From contig NZ_JAQGNX010000170.1 of assembly GCF_028293835.1 (NCBI RefSeq), positions 124,001-188,000 of the forward strand: 64,000 nucleotides of DNA, written 5' to 3'. Source of the DNA: Pseudomonas sp. GTDB lineage: Bacteria > Pseudomonadota > Gammaproteobacteria > Pseudomonadales > Pseudomonadaceae. Both the position numbers and the translations under genes were made by a program. Positions 53,881 to 62,722 of this stretch are shown piece after piece (positions within the stretch are counted from its first letter, which is position 1; each line of letters starts with the position of its first letter). Below the pieces are notes generated by a model. The model was not told the DNA's origin and did not search any database. It saw nothing but the letters and a program-made list of their open reading frames with translations.

Positions 53881-55026
53881 TTACAGCTCTGTAATCCGCA
53901 CCCACCGCTGTTCCCGCGCCGCCATCCGAATCGCTGCCGCCAAACGCTCTACCTGCCAGGCTTCTTCGAAGTCCGGGCCGTCCTTGCCTTGGTTGAAAAC
54001 GGCCTGAATGAGCGCATGCACTTCAAGGGTTTTCAGCTCGTTATAACCCAGTTGATGGCCAGGCGCGGGGCAGAACGCGGCGTAGCCGGGCAATGCAGGG
54101 CCGGCTAAAACCCGCTGAAAGCTACCTTGGTCCGCACGACACACCCGCAGTTCATTGAGTCGCTCTTGATCGAACGCAATCGTGCCTCGGGTTCCGCTAA
54201 TTTCAAACGCCAGATGATTTTTATAGCCGTGTTTCAGCCAACTGCTGCTGAACGTTCCACGGGCGCCGCTGGCGAAGCGCAGCAGGGCGTGAGTTTGATC
54301 GTCTACGGCAATAAAACGTTTCTCGCGGCTGCCAACCGTGGCAGGGCGTTGCGGATGCACAGTGTTGGCGTCCGCGCATACGGCCTCGACGTCGCCCATC
54401 AAATGGCGAGCCAGCGCCAGTAAGTGGCTGCCCAAATCAGCCAGTGCGCCTCCCGCGTGGGCTTCTTCGCAGCGCCACGACCAAGGGGACGCAGGATCGG
54501 CCATGAAGTCTTCGCTGAACTCACCCTGGAAACTGACGATTTGCCCCAGCTCGCCGCTTTCGATCATCTGCCGCGCCAGACCGATAATAGGGTTGTGCTG
54601 ATAGTTGTAACCCACTCGCGTGACCACACCCGCTTTTTTTGCGGCGTTACGCATGTCGTCTGCCTGGGCGAGGCTGACGGCCAAAGGCTTTTCGCAGTAC
54701 ACGGTTTTACCCGCTTCTACCGCTGCCATGGCCATGGGGTAATGCAGATGATTGGGGGTGGTGATCGCAATAATATCTACTTCGGGGTCGCTGATCAGCT
54801 GTTGCCAGTCACTGTGGGCATGGTCGAACCCCCAGTCGCTGGCGCACCGGGTTGCGCGTGCGGCATCGGCATCGGCCAACGCGGCGAGACGCAGCTGGAC
54901 AGGGAGTGCGAACGCAGCGCTGACGTTGCGGAACGCCATAGCATGGGCGCGCCCCATGAAGCCGGTGCCAATCAGGCCGATTCCAAGCTGCGGTAACCCT
55001 GCGGCGGATCGAGAAAACTGACGCAT
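53881..55026 (-). CDS. Gfo/Idh/MocA family oxidoreductase
   Basis: The 381-residue NAD(P)-dependent dehydrogenase has an N-terminal Rossmann fold (IGLIGTGFMGRAHAMAF), the EKPLAVSLAQADDM block with the conserved Lys of the EKP motif, and a C-terminal substrate domain. The family oxidises inositols, sugar acids and similar polyols; the substrate is unknown. It stands alone; no sugar transporter is adjacent. Confidence 0.9.
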   Translation of the reverse strand: MRQFSRSAAGLPQLGIGLIGTGFMGRAHAMAFRNVSAAFALPVQLRLAALADADAARATRCASDWGFDHAHSDWQQLISDPEVDIIAITTPNHLHYPMAMAAVEAGKTVYCEKPLAVSLAQADDMRNAAKKAGVVTRVGYNYQHNPIIGLARQMIESGELGQIVSFQGEFSEDFMADPASPWSWRCEEAHAGGALADLGSHLLALARHLMGDVEAVCADANTVHPQRPATVGSREKRFIAVDDQTHALLRFASGARGTFSSSWLKHGYKNHLAFEISGTRGTIAFDQERLNELRVCRADQGSFQRVLAGPALPGYAAFCPAPGHQLGYNELKTLEVHALIQAVFNQGKDGPDFEEAWQVERLAAAIRMAAREQRWVRITEL

Positions 55027-55108
55027 GACGGTGTCCTTTGGCGTTATTGTCCGGAAAATATATTCTTTAAATAAAATAAATGGAATATAAATTCTCTAGA
55101 CAGCCCAT

Positions 55109-55138
55109 AAAAAAACAGCCCGAAGAGGCTGTTTTTTT
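55109..55138 (-). terminator. Rho-independent terminator of the SDR gene
   Basis: AAAAAAACAGCC and GGCTGTTTTTTT pair over 12 bp with a 6-base loop, 15 bp beyond the SDR stop on the minus strand. Its A/T flanks make it potentially bidirectional. Confidence 0.9.
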
Positions 55139-55153
55139 AGACAGGAATCAGGC

Positions 55154-55921
55154 TCAGGAAAGGAAACCGCCGTCCACGTTCAACGCAACACCGGTGGTGT
55201 AGCTTGATGCATCACTGGCCAGATAAAGCACCGCGCCAGCCATTTCACTCGGCGCTGCCACGCGCTTGAGTGGAATTTGCGCCAACGCCATATTAAGGAT
55301 CGCGTCGTTTTTCACCAACGCCGAGGCGAACTTGGTGTCAGTCAGGCCCGGCAGCAGGGCATTGCAACGAATCCCGAAGGCAGCACATTCCTTGGCAAAC
55401 ACTTTGGTCATGTTGATGACGGCAGCTTTGGTCACCGAATAGATGCCCTGAAACACGCCCGGTGAAATGCCGTTGATCGATGCGACGTTGATGATGCTGC
55501 CACCACCGTGTTCGCGCATCAGCTTGCCGGCTTCCACCGACATAAAGAAATAACCACGGATGTTCACGTCCACGGTTTTCTGGAACGCGCTGAGGTCGGT
55601 GTCCAGGACGTTGCAAAATTGTGGGTTGGTCGCTGCGTTGTTGACCAGAATGTCCAGGCGCCCGAACTGTTCGCGGATCTGCGCAAATGTGCTCTGGATC
55701 TGTTCCATCTCGCCAATATGGCAGGCAATGGCTGTGGCCTTGCCGCCATCGGCAATAATCGCATCCGCCACATGCTGGCAGCCGTCGATTTTGCGGCTGG
55801 AGACAATTACGTGGGCGCCTTGCTGGGCCAGGAGCCTGGCGATGGCTTCACCGATGCCACGGCTGGCGCCTGAGACGAAAGCGACCTTGCCATCGAGGTC
55901 GAAGAGTTGGGTCTTGGACAT
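55154..55921 (-). CDS. Short-chain dehydrogenase/reductase
   Basis: The 255-residue classical SDR has the cofactor loop SGASRGIGEAIA, the NNAATNPQF strand, catalytic Ser in NVASINGISPG, and YSVTKAA (YxxxK). The GGFLS end and the LALxVDGG block are typical. It lies 24 bp downstream of the APH-type kinase gene on the same strand, so both probably act on the same acyl or hydroxyacyl substrate. Confidence 0.93.
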   Translation of the reverse strand: MSKTQLFDLDGKVAFVSGASRGIGEAIARLLAQQGAHVIVSSRKIDGCQHVADAIIADGGKATAIACHIGEMEQIQSTFAQIREQFGRLDILVNNAATNPQFCNVLDTDLSAFQKTVDVNIRGYFFMSVEAGKLMREHGGGSIINVASINGISPGVFQGIYSVTKAAVINMTKVFAKECAAFGIRCNALLPGLTDTKFASALVKNDAILNMALAQIPLKRVAAPSEMAGAVLYLASDASSYTTGVALNVDGGFLS

Positions 55922-55945
55922 TTTTTCTTCCTTATAGTGTCGCAG

Positions 55946-57013
55946 TCAAAGGTTGGATTTATCGATCACTTTCAGGCTCATGTGCTCCAGCAGCGTGTTC
56001 ATATGAATGAACTGCGCGAAGCGTTTGTCCTGGGTCTGGCCGTGAAAAAACCGGTAATAAATTTGCTGGACGATGCCCGCCAGGCGGAAAAGCCCATAGG
56101 TGTAGTAAAAATCGAAATTGTCGATCCGGGTGCCCGAGCGCTCGGCGTAATAATCGACAAACTCACGGCGGGTCAGCATCCCCGGTGCATGGCTCGGCTG
56201 ACGACGCATCAGTTGCACGGGTGCCGGGTCGCCTGCTTCGATCCAGTAGGCGAGGGTGTTGCCCAGGTCCATTAACGGGTCGCCAATGGTCGTCAACTCC
56301 CAATCCAGCACGCCGATGATCTGCATCGGATTGGCCGGATCGAGAATCACGTTATCGAAGCGGTAGTCGTTGTGCACGATGCTGGCGGCCGATGGGTTGG
56401 TCGGCATTTTTTCTCTTAGCCAAGTCCTGACGCTTTCCCAGCTGGGCGCATCCGGTGTACGGGCTTTTTCATAACGATCACTCCAACCGCTGATCTGACG
56501 CTGGACATAACCCTCGGGCTTGCCGAGGTCCGCCAGCCCGCAAGCCGCGTAATCGACTTGGTGCAACTCCACCAGCTTGTCGATGAAGTTCTTGCACAGC
56601 GCCGTGGTTTGCTGAGTGTCGAAGTGTAATTCGGCAGGCAGTTCGGAGCGCAGGATGATCCCGTTGACCCGCTCCATGACGTAAAACTCTGAGCCGATCA
56701 AACTCTCGTCGGTGCAGTGTGCATACGCTTTGGGGCAATAGGGGAAGCCATCGCTGAGCTGATTCAGAATCCGATATTCGCGGCCCATGTCGTGGGCGGA
56801 TTTGGCTTTGCTGCCAAACGGCGGACGACGCAGCACGAATTCATGCTCGGGGTAACGGATCAGGTAGGTCAGGTTCGAGGCTCCGCCGGGAAACTGGCTG
56901 ATTTCCGGTGAGCCACTCAGGCCAGGGATATGGCTTTTGAGGTAAGGGTCAATGAGGCTGGCGTCGAGTTCTTCGCCAGCGCGAATCTGTGTGGACTGAT
57001 CAGTAAGCGCCAT
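55946..57013 (-). CDS. APH-type phosphotransferase (ACAD10/11- and LvaA-like)
   Basis: The 355-residue kinase-fold protein has the nucleotide lobe FPGGASNLTYLIRY with the VLRRPPFGSKAKSAHDMGRE block, the catalytic loop SIVHNDYRFDNVILD (HxDxxxxN) near 215 and metal motif GVLDWELTTIGDP near 240. These blocks are those of the kinase domain of ACAD10/ACAD11 and LvaA, which phosphorylate hydroxyacyl-CoA. Here it lies with an SDR, an SCP2 protein and a histidine phosphatase. Substrate inference is by analogy. Confidence 0.9.
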   Translation of the reverse strand: MALTDQSTQIRAGEELDASLIDPYLKSHIPGLSGSPEISQFPGGASNLTYLIRYPEHEFVLRRPPFGSKAKSAHDMGREYRILNQLSDGFPYCPKAYAHCTDESLIGSEFYVMERVNGIILRSELPAELHFDTQQTTALCKNFIDKLVELHQVDYAACGLADLGKPEGYVQRQISGWSDRYEKARTPDAPSWESVRTWLREKMPTNPSAASIVHNDYRFDNVILDPANPMQIIGVLDWELTTIGDPLMDLGNTLAYWIEAGDPAPVQLMRRQPSHAPGMLTRREFVDYYAERSGTRIDNFDFYYTYGLFRLAGIVQQIYYRFFHGQTQDKRFAQFIHMNTLLEHMSLKVIDKSNL

Positions 57014-57163
57014 GCTTATCCCTTCTGCTTATTATTAGGGGCAGAGATTATTGACTAATCTAATGCGGCAGCCGGTTGCTCACAAGGCACAATCGGCCTT
57101 ATAGACCGGCGTGTTGCAGCCAAATCAATGGCTATGATTACTCCTCGATCCTGTCTTCCAGAC

Positions 57164-57194
57164 GAAAAAAAACCGAAGCCCGCAAGCTTCGGTT
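57164..57194 (-). terminator. Rho-independent terminator of the SCP2 gene
   Basis: On the minus strand AACCGAAGC pairs with GCTTCGGTT (9 bp, 6-base loop) and is followed by a run of eight T, 15 bp after the SCP2 stop. Confidence 0.9.
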
Positions 57195-57208
57195 CTTGAG
57201 GGCGGCGC

Positions 57209-57523
57209 TTAGGAAGGGAACAGTTCGCTGAGCTTCATCGCCAACATCATGTCGCCTTCAGCACGCAGTTTGCCGCCCATGAAAGCTTGCATGCCGTCGG
57301 TTTCGCCGCTGACAATGCCTTCCAGGGTTTCGCCGTCCATCACCAGCGTTACTTGCGCGTTGGGGTTTACGCCTTCCTGTAGCTCGCAGGTGCTGTCTTT
57401 AACGATCAGCGAAAAATTCTTCTCTTCATCGATACGAAAGCCGAAAACCAGGTCCAGGCCCGCAGCGGCACTTGGGTTGAACTTGGCTTTCATTGCTTGA
57501 ACGGCGTCGGCTACGGAAGTCAT
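57209..57523 (-). CDS. SCP2 sterol-carrier domain protein
   Basis: The 104-residue protein is a lone SCP2 domain: AVQAMKAKFNPSAAAGLDLV, GVNPNAQVTLVMDGETLEGI and the C-terminal GKLRAEGDMMLAMKLSELF. SCP2 proteins carry lipids or acyl-CoA to enzymes. It lies upstream of the APH-type kinase and SDR genes on the same strand, though a terminator separates them. Confidence 0.92.
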   Translation of the reverse strand: MTSVADAVQAMKAKFNPSAAAGLDLVFGFRIDEEKNFSLIVKDSTCELQEGVNPNAQVTLVMDGETLEGIVSGETDGMQAFMGGKLRAEGDMMLAMKLSELFPS

Positions 57524-57614
57524 GGTGTTGATCCTTGTTGGGGCTGATTAGCATATGGTTAGGTTCCCTGCGAGCTTCAGCATCGCGATGGGGCCTGATG
57601 CAGCGGTAAATAAT

Positions 57615-58325
57615 TCAGCGATACGTTATGAGCGTCGGATCTTTCATCAGTTGCAAGTGGGCGTGACTGTTGAAAGACGCCAGGGCAACCTCGCGCCCCC
57701 GAAACCTGAGCTGGTTCAGCGAGGTATTAACAATTTGCCAATTGAGTTCGAACGCCTGACGCACAGGCATTTGGGTCATCAAGTGGAGCAGGGCGGTGAT
57801 GGTGCCGCCAGAGGTGAAAATAGCGATATTGTCTTTACTGCCTGCGCTGTCCAGCACCCGGTGCAGGCCAGAGTGCACCTGTTCAGCGAAACCCAGCCAG
57901 CTTTGCAGTCCAGGCGTGTCGTAGTTGCCGCTGAGCCAGCGATCGATGATCAAGGCGAACAGACGCTGAAATTCGGCGCGGTGTTGTGCGGCATTTCGCA
58001 GTACGTGCAGCGCTTCCGGTTCCTCGGGCAGAATCGCCGGCAGCAGGGCTCGGATTATTCCATCGGCGTCGAGTTCGTTGAAGGCTGAATCAATTTCCAG
58101 CGTGGGCGTGGTGTACCCGGCTGCATTCATTTGCGCCATTGCGGTTTGCGCAGTGTCTCGCTGCCGTAGCAGGTCACCCGACAGGCAACGATCCAGGCGC
58201 ACGTCCAACTGAGCCAGGTGCGCGCCGACGATTTCTGCCTGACGAAAGCCCATCGGTGAAAGAACGTCGTAATCGTCCGCACCAAAAGAGGCCTGGCCAT
58301 GTCGAATCAAATAGATGCTGCCCAC
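57615..58325 (-). CDS. Histidine phosphatase family protein
   Basis: The 236-residue product starts with a GTG at 58325 as MGSIYLIRHGQASFG, with the RHG catalytic motif near residue 8, as family members do; a longer frame from a TTG at 58388 has no family similarity at its start. The second catalytic histidine of the family usually follows a GG; here FTSGGTITALL lies at that place, so this residue should be checked. The fold suggests a phosphatase or mutase on small phosphorylated substrates, possibly the phospho-acyl intermediates made by the neighbouring kinase. Confidence 0.85.
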   Translation of the reverse strand: MGSIYLIRHGQASFGADDYDVLSPMGFRQAEIVGAHLAQLDVRLDRCLSGDLLRQRDTAQTAMAQMNAAGYTTPTLEIDSAFNELDADGIIRALLPAILPEEPEALHVLRNAAQHRAEFQRLFALIIDRWLSGNYDTPGLQSWLGFAEQVHSGLHRVLDSAGSKDNIAIFTSGGTITALLHLMTQMPVRQAFELNWQIVNTSLNQLRFRGREVALASFNSHAHLQLMKDPTLITYR

Positions 58326-58553
58326 GTCCGCTTCATCCCGGTGCGTTGAAGGTCTGGCGAGGTTAGGAGGATGCTCAAACGCTGTCAATGAAAAAACATA
58401 CGCTTGTTTGAATGAGATTCACGAGTCAACAGTTACTTGCTCGCAGACTGGCTGTCTGCAAGGCGCGCCGGTATGCTGGGACAATTAGTAGTTTTTTATT
58501 AGCTTTTCTGTAGCCCTTTTATAAAGGGGGCGTAATGTTTTTGAGGAGAAACT

Positions 58554-59576
58554 GTGGATTTTCTAGCTGAATATGCGAGCTTTTTAGCCAAGACGGTGAC
58601 CTTGGTGGTCGCCATTCTGATCGTGTTGGCGGCATTCGCTTCAGTGCGCAGCAAAGGCCGTCGCAAATCTGCTGGCCAGTTACAGGTCAGTAAGCTCAAC
58701 GACTTTTATAAAGCGCTGCGCGACCGGCTTGAACAGTCAATGCTGGACAAGGACCGGCTCAAGGCATTGCGCAAAGAGCAGGCCAAGAGCCTCAAGAAGC
58801 AGAAGAAGCTCGCCGAGCCAAAACCTCGGGTGTACGTGCTGGACTTCGACGGTGACATCAAGGCCTCCGCCACTGAAAGCATGCGCCATGAAATCACCGC
58901 GCTGTTGACCCTGGCGACGGCAAAAGACGAAGTGGTGCTGCGCCTGGAAAGCGGCGGCGGCATGGTCCATAGCTACGGCTTGGCATCGTCGCAACTGGCG
59001 CGAATCCGTCAGGCGGGTATTCCGTTGACGATCTGTATCGATAAGGTTGCGGCCAGCGGCGGCTACATGATGGCGTGCATTGGGGACAAGATTATCAGCG
59101 CCCCATTCGCCATTCTCGGCTCGATCGGCGTGGTGGCGCAGCTGCCTAACGTCAATCGCCTACTGAAGAAGCACGACATTGATTTCGAAGTCCTGACGGC
59201 GGGTGAATACAAGCGCACATTGACGGTGTTTGGCGAAAACACCGAGAAGGGCCGTGAGAAGTTTCAGGAAGATCTGGACATCACCCACGAGCTGTTCAAG
59301 AACTTTGTCGCCCGCTACCGTCCGCAATTGGCCATTGATGATGTAGCCACCGGTGAAGTCTGGCTGGGCATGGCTGCACTGGACAAGCAATTGGTTGATG
59401 AGCTGAAGACCAGCGATGAATACCTGTCAGAGCGAGCCAAGGTAGCTGAAATTTTCCACCTGCATTATTCCGAACGTAAAAGCCTTCAGGAGCGAGTAGG
59501 GCTGGCTGCCAGCGCTTCAGTTGATCGGGTACTGACCTCCTGGTGGAACCGATTAACGCAACAGCGTTTTTGGTAA
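58554..59576 (+). CDS. sohB: SohB-type membrane protease (S49 family)
   Basis: The 340-residue inner-membrane signal-peptide-peptidase-like serine protease has one N-terminal helix (TVTLVVAILIVLAAFA), a charged coiled-coil (residues 60-90), and the S49 catalytic domain with nucleophile Ser in VAASGGYMMA near 165 and the lysine in AGEYKRTLTVFG near 222. The start is GTG at 58554 after GAGGAGAAACT. It converges with the DUF934-cysI pair. Confidence 0.93.
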   Translation: MDFLAEYASFLAKTVTLVVAILIVLAAFASVRSKGRRKSAGQLQVSKLNDFYKALRDRLEQSMLDKDRLKALRKEQAKSLKKQKKLAEPKPRVYVLDFDGDIKASATESMRHEITALLTLATAKDEVVLRLESGGGMVHSYGLASSQLARIRQAGIPLTICIDKVAASGGYMMACIGDKIISAPFAILGSIGVVAQLPNVNRLLKKHDIDFEVLTAGEYKRTLTVFGENTEKGREKFQEDLDITHELFKNFVARYRPQLAIDDVATGEVWLGMAALDKQLVDELKTSDEYLSERAKVAEIFHLHYSERKSLQERVGLAASASVDRVLTSWWNRLTQQRFW

Positions 59577-59631
59577 ATACGGCGGAATAAGCGGGCGGCG
59601 CGGTATCGTCTGGCAGATCGCGGTGTTGTCT

Positions 59632-59657
59632 TCGCGAACGAGTTCGCTCCCAGCGGA
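59632..59657. repeat. REP-like palindromic element, single copy
   Basis: GCGAACGAGTTCGC (59635-59648) is a perfect 6-2-6 palindrome followed by TCCCAGCGG, the usual shape of a Pseudomonas REP unit (GCGAGCnnGCTCGCTCCCACAG). It lies between sohB and its terminator. Confidence 0.65.
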
Positions 59658-59678
59658 TCCGTGGTTGAACCACTTCAC

Positions 59679-59718
59679 AAAAAAAAGCCCGGTGCTCTTG
59701 CGAGCCCCGGGCTTTTTT
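59679..59718. terminator. Bidirectional terminator between sohB and the cysI operon
   Basis: AGCCCGG and CCGGGCT form the stem, with eight A before and six T after, between two convergent genes. Both strands have a T-run, so it can stop sohB and DUF934 transcripts. Confidence 0.9.
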
Positions 59719-59729
59719 GCAACGTGCGA

Positions 59730-60224
59730 TCAGCGTCTGCGGAACAGTGGCAGAGGCTCGTCGGTGGCGGCCTGGTAGGTCACCGAGAAGTCCTTCAAAC
59801 CTTGGAGGGCCTCGTACGGGTCTTTATCCGGGCGAACGGCGAACGCATCGAAGCCACAGCGTCGCATGTAGAACAACTGGTCACGCAGCACGTCACCAAT
59901 GGCCCGTAATTCACCTTTGTAGCCAAACCGGTCACGCAGCAGGCGGGCGTTGGAAAAGCTGCGGCCATCAGTGAATGCCGGGAAGTTCAGGGCAATAACC
60001 TGAAACTCATGAACGTCGTCACCGATGTGTTCGGCCTCTTCGTCACTGTCCAGCCATACGCCAAGGCCACCATCACGTGCCTTGAGCGCATGACCGTGGT
60101 CCAGCCATAACCCTAACGGGACGATCAGGTCGTCGCAATTGGACAACTCGTCCAATGTCACGTCCTTGGGCAGCAGGTGCCAGGTCTCGTCGATGACTTC
60201 GTTGTTCTTAATTATTCGCTGCAT
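59730..60224 (-). CDS. DUF934 family protein, partner of sulfite reductase
   Basis: The 164-residue product begins MQRIIKNNEVIDETWHLLPK and has the family blocks LGLWLDHGHAL and LRAIGDVLRDQLFYMRRCGFDAFAVR. DUF934 genes are constantly found behind ferredoxin-type sulfite reductase genes, and a role in reduction or assembly of that enzyme is suspected. AAGGAG precedes the ATG at 60224; the gene overlaps cysI by 17 bp. Confidence 0.9.
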   Translation of the reverse strand: MQRIIKNNEVIDETWHLLPKDVTLDELSNCDDLIVPLGLWLDHGHALKARDGGLGVWLDSDEEAEHIGDDVHEFQVIALNFPAFTDGRSFSNARLLRDRFGYKGELRAIGDVLRDQLFYMRRCGFDAFAVRPDKDPYEALQGLKDFSVTYQAATDEPLPLFRRR

Positions 60225-61866
60225 AGACGCGCTCCTTGAAAGGGTCAATGCCAATACGCTGGAAGGTGTCGATGAAGCGCTCATCTTCGGTGCGTTTTTC
60301 AACGTACACATCAATCAGCTTTTCAATCACATCAGGCATCACTTCCTGGGCAAACGACGGGCCGAGGATCTTGCCCAGGCTGGCGTCACGGTTGCTGCTG
60401 CCACCCAGGGACACCTGATAGAACTCTGCGCCTTTCTTGTCGACACCGAGAATACCGATGTGGCCCACATGGTGGTGACCACAGGCGTTCATGCAACCGG
60501 AAATATTCAAGTCCAGCTCGCCGATGTCGAACAGGTAGTCCAAGTCGTCGAAACGACGCTGAATCGACTCGGCTATCGGGATCGATTTGGCGTTGGCCAG
60601 GGAGCAGAAGTCGCCGCCAGGGCAGCAAATGATATCGGTCAGCAAACCGATGTTTGGCGTGGCGAAACCTTGTTCGCGCAGCTCACCCCACATCGTGAAC
60701 AGCTGGCTCTGCTCGACGTCGGCCAGAATTATATTCTGCTCGTGAGACGTACGCAGCTCACCGAAGCTATAACGGTCGGCCAGATCGGCAATCCCGTCGA
60801 GTTGTTTGTCGGTGATGTCGCCTGGCGCAACGCCGGTGGGCTTGAGTGACAGGGTCACGGCAGCGTAACCAGGTTTTTTGTGCGCCTGGACGTTGCGTGA
60901 ACGCCAGCGCGCAAAGCCTGGGTGTTCAAGGTCCAGTTGCGCCAATTCAGCGCTTTGATCGCTGAGGGCTTTGTACTCGGGGTCGATAAAGTGCTTCGAG
61001 ACGCGTTGCACTTCAGCTTCGGTCAGCGTGGTCTGGCCGCCTTTAAGGTGGACCATCTCTGCTTCGACTCTTTCAGCGAAGACTTCAGGCGTCAGCGCCT
61101 TGACCAAAATCTTGATCCGCGCCTTGTACTTGTTATCGCGACGGCCATAGCGGTTGTAGACCCGCAGGATAGCGTCGAGATAGCTCAGCAGGTCTTGCCA
61201 CGGCAGGAATTCGTTGATGAACGCACCCACCACCGGCGTACGACCAAGGCCGCCACCGACCAACACCCGGAAGCCCAGCTCGCCCGCGTCGTTGAGCAGT
61301 GGTTCAAGACCGATGTCATGCACTTCGATCGCCACACGGTCGCTGCGCGAACCGTTGAGGGCGATTTTAAATTTGCGCGGCAGGTAAGCGAATTCGGGGT
61401 GGAACGTGGTCCATTGCCGAATAATCTCGCACCAGGGGCGCGGATCGACCAGTTCGTCGGCGGCAACGCCCGCAAATTGGTCGGTGGTCACGTTACGCAG
61501 GCAGTTACCGCTGGTCTGAATCGCGTGCATTTGCACGGTCGCCAGTTCAGCCAGAATGTCCGGCACGTCTTCCAGGGCTGGCCAGTTGAACTGGATGTTC
61601 TGCCGAGTACTGACGTGGGCGTAACCCTTGTCGTAGTCGCGGGCAATTTTGGCCATCATTCGCATCTGGCGCGAGGTCAGCTGACCGTAAGGCACAGCCA
61701 CCCGTAACATGGGCGCAAAGCGTTGAACGTACAGGCCATTTTGTAGGCGTAGCGGGCGAAACTCTTCTTCGCTCAGCTCTCCGGCCAGATAGCGTCGGGT
61801 CTGATCTCGGAACTGCTTTACGCGGTCCTCGATGATCTGCTGATCATAATCATCATATACGTACAT
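60208..61866 (-). CDS. cysI: Sulfite (nitrite/sulfite) reductase hemoprotein
   Basis: The 552-residue siroheme/4Fe-4S enzyme reduces sulfite to sulfide for cysteine synthesis. The duplicated ferredoxin-like repeats and siroheme/4Fe-4S domains are seen: cluster cysteines in DIICCPGGDFCSLAN near 405 and ISGCMNACGHHHVGHIGILG near 445, and an N-terminal siroheme arm in YAHVSTRQNIQFNW. Length is that of the ferredoxin-dependent single-subunit type common in pseudomonads. It is the first gene of a pair with DUF934. Confidence 0.94.
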   Translation of the reverse strand: MYVYDDYDQQIIEDRVKQFRDQTRRYLAGELSEEEFRPLRLQNGLYVQRFAPMLRVAVPYGQLTSRQMRMMAKIARDYDKGYAHVSTRQNIQFNWPALEDVPDILAELATVQMHAIQTSGNCLRNVTTDQFAGVAADELVDPRPWCEIIRQWTTFHPEFAYLPRKFKIALNGSRSDRVAIEVHDIGLEPLLNDAGELGFRVLVGGGLGRTPVVGAFINEFLPWQDLLSYLDAILRVYNRYGRRDNKYKARIKILVKALTPEVFAERVEAEMVHLKGGQTTLTEAEVQRVSKHFIDPEYKALSDQSAELAQLDLEHPGFARWRSRNVQAHKKPGYAAVTLSLKPTGVAPGDITDKQLDGIADLADRYSFGELRTSHEQNIILADVEQSQLFTMWGELREQGFATPNIGLLTDIICCPGGDFCSLANAKSIPIAESIQRRFDDLDYLFDIGELDLNISGCMNACGHHHVGHIGILGVDKKGAEFYQVSLGGSSNRDASLGKILGPSFAQEVMPDVIEKLIDVYVEKRTEDERFIDTFQRIGIDPFKERVYAANN

Positions 61867-62144
61867 ATAGGTCCTGTTCTCAGCTGCTTACAGCAAATCC
61901 GCGCGCACGGCCGCGCACTCCGAACGGAGCCGGGGGAAGATACCAGTTTGCAGTTATGCGCAAAAGTGAAGTTTGAGTATATGCAAAGAACTAAAAGTAC
62001 TAATCGTGGCGGGTGGTTTAGATAACCCCACTTGAGGGAAGGGCAATGCTGGACTTAACTGTGTTCGTGGCCCCGCAGTCTGACGGCAGAGTGCTGGTCA
62101 TTTTTCATGTGCAATCTCCAATAAAACAGAAAAGAGGCGATGCA

Positions 62145-62258
62145 ATGAGCAACCCTGTCAAGACAGCAAAACCCGATAGCAAAGTAGATGCCTGGGCCAT
62201 TCTCTTCATTATCATCCTGGTCGTTTCAACGGCCGTATTTTGGGTGAGTCACCAATAA
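62145..62258 (+). CDS. Very small membrane protein of 37 residues
   Basis: An ATG at 62145 after AAGAGGCGATGCA starts MSNPVKTAKPDSKVDAWAIL, a polar start followed by a single membrane helix (about 17-33) and a short end (VSHQ). No family is recognised. The good ribosome site and clean helix support it; it is not seen on transcript level here. Confidence 0.65.
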   Translation: MSNPVKTAKPDSKVDAWAILFIIILVVSTAVFWVSHQ

Positions 62259-62309
62259 CTGCCAACCTGCGGCTGTCCGGCACCTGTGTCGGACAGTGCG
62301 TTGATCTGA

Positions 62310-62534
62310 TCAAGTCACGGCCAAGTGCAACACCAGCTGGACAATGCCGAACAGCGTCAGGGCAAATATCATTGTGAAAATTATGCCGAGGATTACAAAA
62401 TGGCTGGGTTTACCGTGGGTGAAATCCCGGGCTCTGTTCTTGCCGCTTTGGACGCCAAACGCCGCCGCCATGACGCTCTGGACCATCTGCCAGAAAGTGG
62501 GTGGCTTGCCGTTGGAATCGGATGAGTTGTCCAT
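62310..62534 (-). CDS. DUF2970 family small membrane protein
   Basis: The 74-residue product starts MDNSSDSNGKPPTFWQMVQS and continues VMAAAFGVQSGKNRARDFTHG and one membrane helix (ILGIIFTMIFALTLFGIV), the pattern of the DUF2970 family. GAGGACCT precedes the ATG. A longer frame from 62558 adds eight residues without support. Function is unknown. Confidence 0.88.
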   Translation of the reverse strand: MDNSSDSNGKPPTFWQMVQSVMAAAFGVQSGKNRARDFTHGKPSHFVILGIIFTMIFALTLFGIVQLVLHLAVT

Positions 62535-62559
62535 AGGTCCTCGCAGGTGCTCGGCCACC

Positions 62560-62620
62560 GTAGGAGCTGCCGAAGGCTGCGATTTTTTTGCGGCCTATCG
62601 CAGCCTTTGGCAGCTCCTAC
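62560..62620. repeat. Long inverted repeat of the Pseudomonas REP/REPIN type
   Basis: Two 24-base arms (62560-62583 and 62597-62620) beginning GTAGGAGCTGCCGAAGGCTG are inverted copies with one mismatch, separated by a 13-base spacer rich in T. This is the form of paired REP units seen many times in P. fluorescens-group genomes and thought to be moved by RAYT transposases. It lies just upstream of the DUF2970 gene. Confidence 0.85.
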
Positions 62621-62683
62621 AGGAAATGTGATTGTGCGGGTTGCGATGTCAGCGCGTCTCATCAGGAGCATAGGCCACAAATG

Positions 62684-62710
62684 AAAAACGGCCCCGAAAG
62701 GCCGTTTTTT
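62684..62710 (-). terminator. Rho-independent terminator of metH
   Basis: AAAAACGGCC and GGCCGTTTTT form a 10 bp stem with a 6-base loop, 13 bp after the metH stop on the minus strand. T-runs on both strands. Confidence 0.9.
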
Positions 62711-62722
62711 GTTCAAACACTA

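Noticed and set aside
53560..54108. Open frame on the plus strand over the permease start and the Gfo/Idh/MocA end
   Set aside because: Composition is that of an antisense frame and no ribosome site or family block was seen.
62274..62297. CTGTCCG / CGGACAG hairpin as a terminator of the 37-residue gene
   Set aside because: There is no T-run after it on either strand, so only a weak hairpin can be stated.
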